Assembly (NCBI GenBank): GCA_005884115.1
Contig: VAXW01000003.1
Span: 124,001 to 188,000 of the forward strand
DNA from: Actinomycetota bacterium
Lineage (GTDB): Bacteria; Actinomycetota; Thermoleophilia; Solirubrobacterales; Solirubrobacteraceae
Direction: 5' to 3'
DNA: 64,000 nucleotides
Shown: positions 32,278 through 40,127 of the stretch, in pieces
How positions within the stretch are numbered: position 1 is the stretch's first letter
How the letters are laid out: the number at the start of each line of letters is the position of its first letter
Position numbers and translations under genes: made by a program
The notes under the pieces: model-generated
Databases searched by the model: none
Seen by the model: the letters and a program-made list of their open reading frames with translations, nothing else
Told to the model about the DNA's origin: nothing

Positions 32278-32841
32278 ATGCGCGTCCTCGTGCTCGACAA
32301 CTACGACTCCTTCACCTACAACCTCGTGCAGTACCTCGGCGAGCTCGGCGCCGACGTGCACGCGGTCCGCAACGACCGCGCGGCCGTCTCCGAGCTGCTC
32401 GCATCCGGCTACGAACGCTGCGTGATCTCGCCCGGTCCGTGCACGCCGGAGAAGGCGGGCATCTCGATCGAGCTCGCGAGGGAGATGCCCCAAGCGGGCG
32501 TCCCCACGCTGGGCGTGTGCCTCGGCCATCAGGCGCTCGCGCAGGCGTTCGGCGGCTCGGTGAGGCTCCACCCGCCGGTTCATGGCAAGGCGACCACGAT
32601 CGAGCACGACGGCCGGACGATCTTCGCCGGTGTGTCCTCTCCGCTGAGCGTGGGTCGCTATCACTCGCTCGTTGTCGACGACGCGCTGCCCGCATGCCTG
32701 GAGCAGTCGGCGCGCGGAGACGGCGTCCTGATGGGGCTGCGCCACCGTGAGCTCCCGGCCGAGGGAGTTCAGTTTCACCCCGAGTCGGTGCTCACCACGG
32801 AGGGCAAGAAGATGCTCGCCAACTTCCTCGCCTCGCGCTGA
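32278..32841 (+). CDS. trpG: Anthranilate synthase component II (glutamine amidotransferase)
   Basis: 187 residues from ATG 32278; GTG 32269, overlapping the trpE stop, is also possible and would add three residues. Class I amidotransferase triad: Cys in GVCLGHQALAQAFGG near residue 80, and His/Glu in VQFHPESVLT near 168. The N-terminal VLDNYDSFTYNLVQYLGELG and the oxyanion loop SPGPCTPEKAG are typical. It supplies ammonia to TrpE and in many bacteria also serves aminodeoxychorismate synthase. Its stop shares one base with the trpD start. Confidence 0.96.
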   Translation: MRVLVLDNYDSFTYNLVQYLGELGADVHAVRNDRAAVSELLASGYERCVISPGPCTPEKAGISIELAREMPQAGVPTLGVCLGHQALAQAFGGSVRLHPPVHGKATTIEHDGRTIFAGVSSPLSVGRYHSLVVDDALPACLEQSARGDGVLMGLRHRELPAEGVQFHPESVLTTEGKKMLANFLASR

Positions 32842-33908
32842 TGCCCAACCCGGTCCTCACCCGCGCGATCGACGCGCTGGCCTCGCGCACCGACCTGAGC
32901 TCCGCGGAGGCCGAGCAGGTGCTCTCCGAGATCATGCACGGCGAGGCCTCCGAGGCGCAGATCGCCGCCTTCCTGATCGCGCTGCGCACCAAGGGCGAGG
33001 CCGTGGAAGAGCTCGTGGGGCTGGCGCGCGCGATGCGTGCGCTGGCAACTGGAGTGCCCAGCGCACGGGAAAACCTGCTCGACACGGCCGGTACCGGCGG
33101 CGGTCTGCGCACGTTCAACGTCTCCACCACCGCCGCGCTGATCGCCGCCGGAGCCGGCTGCGCCGTGGCCAAGCACGGCAACCGCTCTGCCACGAGCTCG
33201 TCGGGATCGGCAGACGTGCTGGAGGCGCTCGGCGCGCGCATCGACCTCGACGCGGCGGGCGTCGCCGCCTGCCTGGATGAGACCGGATTCGGCTTCATGT
33301 TCGCGCCCGCGCACCACCGGGCGACGCGCTTCGTCGTGCCGGTCCGCCGCGAGCTGGCGGTGCGCACGATCTTCAACATGCTCGGGCCGCTCACCAACCC
33401 CGCGGGCGCGCGCCGGCAGCTGATCGGGGTGTCGGACCCGGACCTCATTCTCAAGATCGCCGAGGCGCTGGCGCACCTCGGTGTCGACCGAGCCCTCGTG
33501 GTGTCCTCCGAGGACGGGCTCGACGAGATCTCAGTCGCGGCCCCGACGAGCGTCGTCGAGGTCAACGGGGAGAAGATCGTGCGATACACGCTCACCCCCG
33601 AAGAATTGGGCTTCACGCCGGCTGATCGCGCCGTGATGGAGCGCGAGTGTGCGGGAGGGACGCCCGAGCAGAACGCCCAACGCACGCGCGCGATCCTCGA
33701 CGCCGGCAGCGCCGGCGAGGGATCCGTCAGCGCCGACCTCGCCCTGATCAACGCCGGCGCCGCGATCTATGCCGCCGGCGCCGCAGACTCGGTGCCCGAT
33801 GGCGTCGAGGCTGCGCGCCAGGCGATCGCGGACGGGCGAGCTGCGTCCGCGCTCGACGGCTACGTGCGCATCAGCCGCTCGCTCGCGCCCGTCGAGGCTG
33901 CGGGATGA
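32841..33908 (+). CDS. trpD: Anthranilate phosphoribosyltransferase
   Basis: 355 residues from ATG 32841 (TGATG overlap with trpG). Motifs: LDTAGTGGGLRTFNVSTTAALIAAGAG (PRPP-binding glycine loop), AKHGNRSATSSSGSADVLEALG (KHGNR anthranilate site), FMFAPAHHRATRF and LGPLTNPAGARRQLIGV. Late DE motif: SSEDGLDEIS near 224, binding magnesium. It attaches phosphoribose to anthranilate. Length is standard. The stop overlaps the trpC start. Confidence 0.97.
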   Translation: MPNPVLTRAIDALASRTDLSSAEAEQVLSEIMHGEASEAQIAAFLIALRTKGEAVEELVGLARAMRALATGVPSARENLLDTAGTGGGLRTFNVSTTAALIAAGAGCAVAKHGNRSATSSSGSADVLEALGARIDLDAAGVAACLDETGFGFMFAPAHHRATRFVVPVRRELAVRTIFNMLGPLTNPAGARRQLIGVSDPDLILKIAEALAHLGVDRALVVSSEDGLDEISVAAPTSVVEVNGEKIVRYTLTPEELGFTPADRAVMERECAGGTPEQNAQRTRAILDAGSAGEGSVSADLALINAGAAIYAAGAADSVPDGVEAARQAIADGRAASALDGYVRISRSLAPVEAAG

Positions 33909-34756
33909 GCGCGGCGGTCCCCAACGTGCTCGCGCGCATCCTGCAGAGCACGCGCGCCGAAGTCGAGCGCAGAAAGCAAGAGGTCCCGCTGGCCGAGCTC
34001 GAGGCGCGCGGCGATCGCCGCTCGCCAGCCACGCAGGCGCCAAGGGCCTCCCTGCGCGAGGCCCTGCGAGCCCCCGGCATCGGCGTGATCGCGGAGTTCA
34101 AGCGCCGCTCTCCCTCGGCCGGAGTTCTGCGCGTCGCGGCGGATGCCGGCGAGCTCGCGCGAGCGTACGAGCGCGGCGGCGCGGTGGCCCTCTCGGTCGT
34201 GACCGAGGGACCCCACTTCGACGGCTCGCTCCGGGACCTGCGCGAGGCGCGCGCGAGCAGCGTGCTTCCGATCCTGCGCAAGGATTTCGTGATCGACGCC
34301 TATCAGCTGCACGAGGCGCGCGCGGCGGGTGCCGACGCCGTGCTCCTCATCGTCGCCGCGCTCGGCGCTCACGAGCTCGCGCAGCTACACGCCGAGGCCG
34401 GCGCGCTGGGCCTCGGCGTGCTGGTCGAGGTGCACGACCGCGCCGAGCTCGCGCTGGCGCTCGACGCCGGCGCCGAGCTGCTCGGGATCAACAACCGGGA
34501 CCTGCGCGATTTCAGCGTCGACGTCGCGCGCACGTCGCAGCTGATGGCCGAGGTGCCCGGCGAGGCGACCGTCGTCTCGGAGTCGGGTATCGCGAACGCC
34601 GCCCAGCTCGCCGCGCTCGAGCAGCAGGGGGTGCACGCGGTCCTCGTCGGCGAGTCGCTCATGCGCGCGCCCGACCCTGCAGCCGCGCTGCTCGCACTCA
34701 GAGGCGCATCCTCGGGAGAGGAGCTGGCCGCGAGCGGAGACTCGAAGACAATTTAG
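33905..34756 (+). CDS. trpC: Indole-3-glycerol phosphate synthase
   Basis: 283 residues from ATG 33905 (ATGA overlap with trpD). TIM barrel with GVIAEFKRRSPSAGVLR (catalytic Glu and Lys), ALSVVTEGPHFDGSLRDL (usually LT/SVLTD), PILRKDFVIDAYQLHEARAAGADAVLLI, LVEVHDRAELALAL, LLGINNRDLRDFSVD and VVSESGIANAAQL. It closes the indole ring with CO2 loss. The usual Thr-Asp after SV(L) is Thr-Glu here, a conservative change. The ribose-isomerase step is not fused; a separate trpF follows after an inserted protease gene. Confidence 0.96.
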   Translation: MSAAVPNVLARILQSTRAEVERRKQEVPLAELEARGDRRSPATQAPRASLREALRAPGIGVIAEFKRRSPSAGVLRVAADAGELARAYERGGAVALSVVTEGPHFDGSLRDLREARASSVLPILRKDFVIDAYQLHEARAAGADAVLLIVAALGAHELAQLHAEAGALGLGVLVEVHDRAELALALDAGAELLGINNRDLRDFSVDVARTSQLMAEVPGEATVVSESGIANAAQLAALEQQGVHAVLVGESLMRAPDPAAALLALRGASSGEELAASGDSKTI

Positions 34757-34813
34757 CCTCGCCGCTGCCGGCCTTTACTTCGCGTTGATAGCCGCAGATC
34801 ATCCTGTGTCGCG

Positions 34814-36031
34814 ATGAAGCGCATGTTCGCGATTCCCTTCCTCGCCTCGCTCGTGGGCGCGGGCGTAGCCGTCGCCGTGATCGCCGCCGCGGGCGGGCTC
34901 GACAACAACACCCAGCAGAGCATCACGACCGTGCAGGCCACGCCGATTGCGCCCTCCAATGCCTCTCAGCAGGTGCGCGGGATGACGCCGCACGAAGTCT
35001 ACGTGCGCGACGCGCCGGGAGTCGTGTTCGTGACCTCCACGATCGTGCAGCGCTCGGAATCGCCCTTCAATCTCTTCGGCGGCGGCGAAACGCAGAGGCG
35101 GGGCGTCGCCACGGGCTCGGGGATCGTGATCGACCGCCGCGGAACGATCCTCACCAACTGGCATGTCGTGGAGAACGCGATCAAGGTGACGGTGAGCCTC
35201 GAAAAGGGCAAGACGGTCAACGCCAGCGTCGTCGGCAAGGATCCTTCCAACGACCTCGCCGTGCTGCGCGTGCAGCCCGACGGCCTCGCGTTGAAACCGC
35301 TGACGCTCGGCAACTCAGCCGGCGTCCAGGTGGGCGACCCGGTCTACGCGATCGGCAACCCCTTCGACCTCGAACGCACGCTCACGACCGGCGTGATCTC
35401 GGCCCTTCAACGCCAGATCACCGCACCCAACGGCTTCACGATCAACAACGTGCTGCAGACCGATGCGCCGATCAACCCCGGTAACTCCGGCGGGCCGCTG
35501 CTCGATGCGGCCGGGCGCGTGATCGGCATCAACTCCCAGATCGAGACCGGTGGAGGGGGTGGCGGCAGCGTCGGCATCGGCTTCGCCGTCCCGATCAACA
35601 CGGCCAAGTCCGAGCTCGGCCAGCTGAAGCAAGGCGGCACCGTGCGCGGCGCCTACATAGGCCTGACCTCGCTGACCATCGACAGCTCACTGTCGGCGCT
35701 GAACCTGCCGGTCAAGAGCGGTGCGCTGGTGCAAAGTGTGCAGAAGGGCACGCCGGCGGAAAAGGCGGGCATCCGCGGCGGCAACGTCAACGGGAGCATC
35801 GAAAACGGGCAGGTCGCGGTCGGCGGGGACATCATCGTCTCGATCGACGGCAAGGCGGTCCACAGCTCCGAAGACCTGGCAAGCGACATCTCGGCCAAGC
35901 ACCCGGGCGACAAGGTGACCGTAGGACTGAAGCGCGGCGTCGGCAACGGCCGTTACGAGGATAAGAGCGTGACGGTGACGCTCGCGAGCCGGCCAAACGC
36001 GGTGCCGGGCGCGAACGTGCCCGAAGGCTAG
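34814..36031 (+). CDS. HtrA/DegP-type serine protease with PDZ domain
   Basis: 405 residues from ATG 34814. An N-terminal membrane anchor or signal (FLASLVGAGVAVAVIAAAGG, residues 9-28) puts the protease outside the membrane. The trypsin-like triad is complete: His117 in LTNWHVVENA, Asp147 in DPSNDLAVLRV and Ser225 in NPGNSGGPLLD. Autoregulatory loops include GVATGSGIVID and IGNPFDLERTLTTGV. A PDZ domain follows from about 270 (GAYIGLTSLTI, SVQKGTPAEKAGIRGGN, DIIVSIDGKAV). Role: extracytoplasmic protein quality control. It sits between trpC and trpF, 57 bp after trpC and 15 bp before trpF, an unusual interruption. Confidence 0.94.
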   Translation: MKRMFAIPFLASLVGAGVAVAVIAAAGGLDNNTQQSITTVQATPIAPSNASQQVRGMTPHEVYVRDAPGVVFVTSTIVQRSESPFNLFGGGETQRRGVATGSGIVIDRRGTILTNWHVVENAIKVTVSLEKGKTVNASVVGKDPSNDLAVLRVQPDGLALKPLTLGNSAGVQVGDPVYAIGNPFDLERTLTTGVISALQRQITAPNGFTINNVLQTDAPINPGNSGGPLLDAAGRVIGINSQIETGGGGGGSVGIGFAVPINTAKSELGQLKQGGTVRGAYIGLTSLTIDSSLSALNLPVKSGALVQSVQKGTPAEKAGIRGGNVNGSIENGQVAVGGDIIVSIDGKAVHSSEDLASDISAKHPGDKVTVGLKRGVGNGRYEDKSVTVTLASRPNAVPGANVPEG

Positions 36032-36034
36032 CGC

Positions 36035-36040
36035 TACCGT
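36035..36040 (+). promoter_or_regulatory. Leaderless-type -10 box for trpF
   Basis: TACCGT then 6 nt (GGGGGC) then GTG 36047. It lies 3 bp after the htrA stop and could start a secondary trpF-trpB-trpA transcript. Confidence 0.4.
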
Positions 36041-36046
36041 GGGGGC

Positions 36047-36730
36047 GTGGCATCCGCGCACCCGCAAGTAAAGATCTGCGGCATCACCAACCTCGCCGAC
36101 GCCGAAGCCGCCGCGCGGCTCGGCGCGTGGGCGCTGGGGATGGTCTTCTACGAGCACAGCTCCCGGCGCTGCTCGCCCGCGAACGCGCAGCAGATCGCCG
36201 CCGCGCTGCGCCGGCGGGTGAAGCTCTGCGGGGTGTTCGTCAACGCGCCGCTCGAGCTCCTCGTGGCCACCGCCACCGACCTCGGCCTCAGCCTGCTGCA
36301 GCTTCAGGGGGAGGAGGGCCCGGCCTACTGCGCTGAGGCTGCGCGCCGTAGCGGCGCGAGGGTGATCAAGGCCGCGCAGGTGCGCGACGCGGGCGACGTG
36401 CGCGAGCTCGAGCGCTACCACGTCGACTTCCATCTGCTCGACGCAGGCGCCAGGGACGTGCGCCGCGCGTACCTGCGCGGGGGTACCGGGGACACCTTCG
36501 ACTGGTCCCTGATCTCCGCGCGCCGCTCGAAGGTGCCGCTGATCCTCAGCGGCGGCCTCACGGCCGAGAACGTGGGCGAAGCGGTCGCCGCCGTACACCC
36601 CTACGCCGTGGACACCGCCAGCGGCACCGAGGCCGCACCCGGCCGCAAGGATCAGGCCAAGCTCCTCGCCTTCTTCGCCTCCGCCAGGCAGACGCCAGCC
36701 GGGCCCTCGCAGATCGGCCTGCCGGCGTGA
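36047..36730 (+). CDS. trpF: Phosphoribosylanthranilate isomerase
   Basis: 227 residues from GTG 36047. Motifs: [33 protein letters not shown] (catalytic Cys), [31 protein letters not shown] (catalytic Asp), [29 protein letters not shown] and [20 protein letters not shown] dedicated TrpF matters here because many actinobacteria lack trpF and use the dual HisA/TrpF enzyme PriA. The stop overlaps the GTG start of trpB. Confidence 0.95.
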   Translation: MASAHPQVKICGITNLADAEAAARLGAWALGMVFYEHSSRRCSPANAQQIAAALRRRVKLCGVFVNAPLELLVATATDLGLSLLQLQGEEGPAYCAEAARRSGARVIKAAQVRDAGDVRELERYHVDFHLLDAGARDVRRAYLRGGTGDTFDWSLISARRSKVPLILSGGLTAENVGEAVAAVHPYAVDTASGTEAAPGRKDQAKLLAFFASARQTPAGPSQIGLPA

Positions 36731-37911
36731 GCGTCGAGGCTGCTGAGCCGCCCATCGAGCACCGCTTCGGCGCTTACGGGGGGCAGTTCGTCCCGGAGAC
36801 GTTGATGCCGGCGCTGGCCGAGCTCGAGGCGGCCTGGGTCGAGGCCCGCGCCGATGAGCGGTTCCAGGCGACCCTGGAGGGCATGCTGCGCGACTACGGA
36901 GGGCGACCCACGCCGCTGTATCTCGCCGAGCGGCTCTCCGAGCGCGTGCAGCGTCCTGTGTATCTGAAGCGCGAGGATCTCAACCACACCGGCTCGCACA
37001 AGCTCAACAACGCTCTTGGCCAGGCGCTGCTGGCGCGCAGGATGGGCAAGACCCGCATCATCGCCGAGACCGGCGCCGGTCAGCACGGCGTCGCGACGGC
37101 GACCGTGTGCGCCCTGCTTGGCATCGAGTGCGTGGTGTACATGGGCGTGCACGACACCGTCAGGCAGCGACCCAACGTGCAGCGCATGGAACTGCTCGGC
37201 GCGACGGTGTGCTCCGTCGATGCCGGCTCGAAAACGTTGAAGGAGGCCACCTCGGCCGCGATCCGCGACTGGGTCGCGAACGTGCAAAGCACCCACTACG
37301 TGATCGGCTCCGCCGTCGGTCCCGCTCCCTACCCCGCGCTGGTGAGGGATCTGCAGCGCGTGATCGGCGAGGAGGCGCGCGCGCAGCTGCTCGAACGCGA
37401 GCGGCGGCTGCCCTCGCGGGTGGTCGCCTGCGTGGGCGGCGGGTCGAACGCGATCGGCATCTTCGCCCCCTTCATCGACGAGCGTGGGGTGGAGCTGATC
37501 GGTGTCGAGGCCGCTGGCGAAGGCCTGCAGAGCGGGCGCCACGGCGCCCCCCTAACGGTCGGCGGGCGGCCCGGGATCCTGCATGGCTCGCGCTCTGCGG
37601 TGATGCAGGATGCCGAGGGGCAGATCATGCAGGCGCACTCGATCTCTGCCGGCCTCGACTACCCCGGGGCCGGGCCCCAGCACGCGTTCCTGCGCGACAC
37701 GGGCAGGGCGCGCTACGTCGCCGTGACCGATCAAGAGGCCGTGGCGGCGTTCAGGGAGCTGTCGCGTCTCGAGGGGATAATTCCGGCGCTCGAGACGGCT
37801 CACGCGCTGGCGTGGGTGCTGGCGCAGGCAGACGGCGAGCTCGACCTCGTCTGCCTCTCGGGGCGGGGAGACAAGGACCTCGCCGAGGTGCTCGGCGGCG
37901 ACCACGCGTGA
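36727..37911 (+). CDS. trpB: Tryptophan synthase beta subunit
   Basis: 394 residues from GTG 36727 (GTGA overlap). PLP enzyme features: [41 protein letters not shown] with the PLP lysine in GSHKLNN near residue 90, [20 protein letters not shown], the PLP phosphate loop [12 protein letters not shown] near 236, and [17 protein letters not shown]-terminal serine motif LSGRGDKD. It condenses indole with serine. The indole comes from TrpA, encoded directly after with a 4-bp overlap. Standard TrpB1 type. Confidence 0.97.
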   Translation: MSVEAAEPPIEHRFGAYGGQFVPETLMPALAELEAAWVEARADERFQATLEGMLRDYGGRPTPLYLAERLSERVQRPVYLKREDLNHTGSHKLNNALGQALLARRMGKTRIIAETGAGQHGVATATVCALLGIECVVYMGVHDTVRQRPNVQRMELLGATVCSVDAGSKTLKEATSAAIRDWVANVQSTHYVIGSAVGPAPYPALVRDLQRVIGEEARAQLLERERRLPSRVVACVGGGSNAIGIFAPFIDERGVELIGVEAAGEGLQSGRHGAPLTVGGRPGILHGSRSAVMQDAEGQIMQAHSISAGLDYPGAGPQHAFLRDTGRARYVAVTDQEAVAAFRELSRLEGIIPALETAHALAWVLAQADGELDLVCLSGRGDKDLAEVLGGDHA

Positions 37912-38717
37912 GCGCGGTCACGGCCAGCGGCGTGCGTCGTATCGCCGACGCGTTCGCCGGCAGTGACAGACGCGCGGCGCTGATGCCGTATCTGATGGCG
38001 GGCTTCCCGACAGTCGAGGACTCGCGCAGGATCGGTGAGGCGTGCGTGGCGGCGGGCGCTGATCTGCTCGAGCTAGGAGTGCCCTACGCCGACCCGCTGG
38101 CGGACGGACCCGTGATCCATGCCGCGGCGACGGCGGCGCTGGAAGGCGGCGCCACCCTTCCTGCGGTCCTCGATGTAGCGCGCGCGCTCGCGTCTCGGGC
38201 CCCGCTGGTGCTGATGTGCTACGCCAACATGGTCTTCGCACCCGGCGCCGATGCGTTCGTCGAGCGGCTTGCCGACGCGGGTGCGTGCGGGGTGATCGTT
38301 CCCGATCTCCCACTCGAGGAGTCCGCCGAGTTGCGTGACGCCTGCGACGCACGCGGCCTGGCGCTCGTGCCGCTCGTTGCGCCGACCACGACCCCCCAGC
38401 GCCTTGCCGCGATCGGCAGGGCGGCACGGGGATTCCTCTACACCGTCTCGCTCGTGGGGACGACCGGTGAGCGCGACTCCGTGCAGGAGAGCCTCGCCGC
38501 GGCCATCGCCCGGGCGCGCGCGAGCACCGAGGTACCTGTCGCGGTGGGCTTCGGCATCTCGACACCCGAGCACGCGCGCCAGGCGGCCGACGCCGGGGCC
38601 GATGGGGTGATCGTCGGCACGCGCCTCGTGCGGGCAGCCGGCGAGGGCGACGACGCCGCGGCTGCGGTCTCCTCCGTGGTGGGCGAACTAGCGGCGGGAC
38701 TGGCGCGCGCTCGCTAG
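37908..38717 (+). CDS. trpA: Tryptophan synthase alpha subunit
   Basis: 269 residues from GTG 37908. Motifs: [54 protein letters not shown] with the catalytic Glu and Asp, [53 protein letters not shown], and the phosphate-binding [29 protein letters not shown]. It splits indole-3-glycerol phosphate. Last trp gene of the operon; two further short-spaced genes follow on the same strand. Confidence 0.97.
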   Translation: MSAVTASGVRRIADAFAGSDRRAALMPYLMAGFPTVEDSRRIGEACVAAGADLLELGVPYADPLADGPVIHAAATAALEGGATLPAVLDVARALASRAPLVLMCYANMVFAPGADAFVERLADAGACGVIVPDLPLEESAELRDACDARGLALVPLVAPTTTPQRLAAIGRAARGFLYTVSLVGTTGERDSVQESLAAAIARARASTEVPVAVGFGISTPEHARQAADAGADGVIVGTRLVRAAGEGDDAAAAVSSVVGELAAGLARAR

Positions 38718-38729
38718 GATTGCCCCCCG

Positions 38730-38891
38730 ATGGGACTGATCCTCACCGTCACCGGCGGCCTGGTCGTGTGGATCGTGCTGTGGGCGCTGGGAAGCAAGGG
38801 TTTTGACGCCTTCATGCTCTCCGCGGCGATCATCCTGGTAGGAGGCTCGCTGAGGATCCTCTCCGGCTACCTACCGGGTCGTCGCCGCTAG
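38730..38891 (+). CDS. 53-aa two-span membrane protein
   Basis: ATG 38730 begins 12 bp after the trpA stop. The product is LILTVTGGLVVWIVLWALG, a short charged turn (SKGFD), then FMLSAAIILVGGSLRIL and a basic end GRRR, which predicts two membrane helices. Its TAG abuts the GTG of the next gene with no gap. A TAGGAT box 9 nt upstream could be a weak promoter. Unknown function, but layout and spacing make it a credible gene. Confidence 0.65.
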   Translation: MGLILTVTGGLVVWIVLWALGSKGFDAFMLSAAIILVGGSLRILSGYLPGRRR

Positions 38892-40127
38892 GTGAGCGGC
38901 CGCTGGCTCTGCCTCGCCGGCCTGGCTGCGCTTGCCGCGAGCGCAGCTGGCTGCGGAGGGGTTGGGGGCGCAGGCGCGTCGGAAACGGCCGGCAGCCAGC
39001 TCGCGGTGTACTCGAGCTTGCCGCTGCAGGGCCCCCTGGCGGACATCAGCGCGGAAATCGTCGACGGCGAGAAGCTCGCGCTGGCCGAGGCAGGAGGGCA
39101 CGTCGGGCCCTTCACCGTCGGGTATGTCTCGCTCGATGATGCCGACCCGAACAGCGGCAAGCTCGACCCGGGTGCCACGGCCACCGACGCGAAGATGGCC
39201 GCACAGGACACCAGCACGATCGCCTACCTGGGCGAGTACGACTCAGCGGCAACCGCGGTGTCGCTCCCGCTGATCAACGCTGCCGGCATCCTGCAAGTGA
39301 GCCCCGCCAGCCCTTACGTCGGTCTGACCTCGACGCTTGACGCAGGGCAGGACGAGCCGCAGCGCTTCTACCCCACGGGTGTACGCACCTTCGCTCGCCT
39401 GCAGGGTGGTGACCCGGCGCAGGCGGCCGCCCAGATCGAGCTGATGCGGCTGCTCGGTGTGCGTCGTCTGTACGTGATCGACGACCAGGACCCCTTTGTG
39501 CAGCCGCTCGCGCGCATGGTCTCGGCGCAGGCCGAAAGCGCGGGCGTTCGCGTTCTGGGACACGACAGCATCACCACGAGCGTGGGGTCCGTTTTCGCCG
39601 GCGAGGTCGAAAAGGTGGCCGCCAGCGGAGCGCAAGCCGTGTTCTTCGCCGGCTCAGGCGGGCCGGGCGCTGCCGCTCTGTGGCGCGCGCTACACGAGGC
39701 CGACAGCCGTCTGCTCCTGCTCGGGTCCGGCGTGATGGTGGACGACGGGTTTGCCGCACGCCTCGGCGCGGCGGCTGTGAGCGCCTATCTGACGACACCG
39801 ATCCTCCCGCTCCGCTCCTACCCGCCGCCGGCAGCCCGCGTGCTCGCAGACTATCGCCGCCGCTTCGGCAGCGACGGGGGCGCCTACGTGCTGTATGGCT
39901 ATGAAGCCATGAGTGCCGTGCTGGACGCAATCCGACGGGCGGGCCCGCACGGCAACGAGCGTCGCGCTGTCATCGATCGCTTCTTTGCCGCCCGCGGCCA
40001 CGGCTCGGTGCTTGGGCGGTTCTCCATCCGACCGGACGGTGAAGCGGCCGTCTCGCGCTACGGCGTCGACCGCGTCGTCGGCGGGCGCGCGACCTTCTAC
40101 CGCGCGCTCTCACTGGGCGGTTACTGA
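38892..40127 (+). CDS. Branched-chain amino acid-type substrate-binding lipoprotein
   Basis: 411 residues from GTG 38892. The signal peptide LCLAGLAALAASAAGC has a lipobox with Cys21, so it is a lipoprotein on the outer face of the membrane. The fold is the periplasmic binding protein type 1 (LivJ-like): LAVYSSLPLQGPLADIS, DGEKLALAEAG, DDADPNSGKLDPG, IAYLGEYDSAATAVSLPLINAAGI, VRRLYVIDDQDPFVQPLA and LYGYEAMSAVLDAI. It would normally serve a Liv ABC importer, but no permease or ATPase gene is near. It follows trpA and the 53-aa gene without a gap, which hints at amino-acid-linked regulation. Its end overlaps the convergent gene by 7 bp. Confidence 0.88.
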   Translation: MSGRWLCLAGLAALAASAAGCGGVGGAGASETAGSQLAVYSSLPLQGPLADISAEIVDGEKLALAEAGGHVGPFTVGYVSLDDADPNSGKLDPGATATDAKMAAQDTSTIAYLGEYDSAATAVSLPLINAAGILQVSPASPYVGLTSTLDAGQDEPQRFYPTGVRTFARLQGGDPAQAAAQIELMRLLGVRRLYVIDDQDPFVQPLARMVSAQAESAGVRVLGHDSITTSVGSVFAGEVEKVAASGAQAVFFAGSGGPGAAALWRALHEADSRLLLLGSGVMVDDGFAARLGAAAVSAYLTTPILPLRSYPPPAARVLADYRRRFGSDGGAYVLYGYEAMSAVLDAIRRAGPHGNERRAVIDRFFAARGHGSVLGRFSIRPDGEAAVSRYGVDRVVGGRATFYRALSLGGY

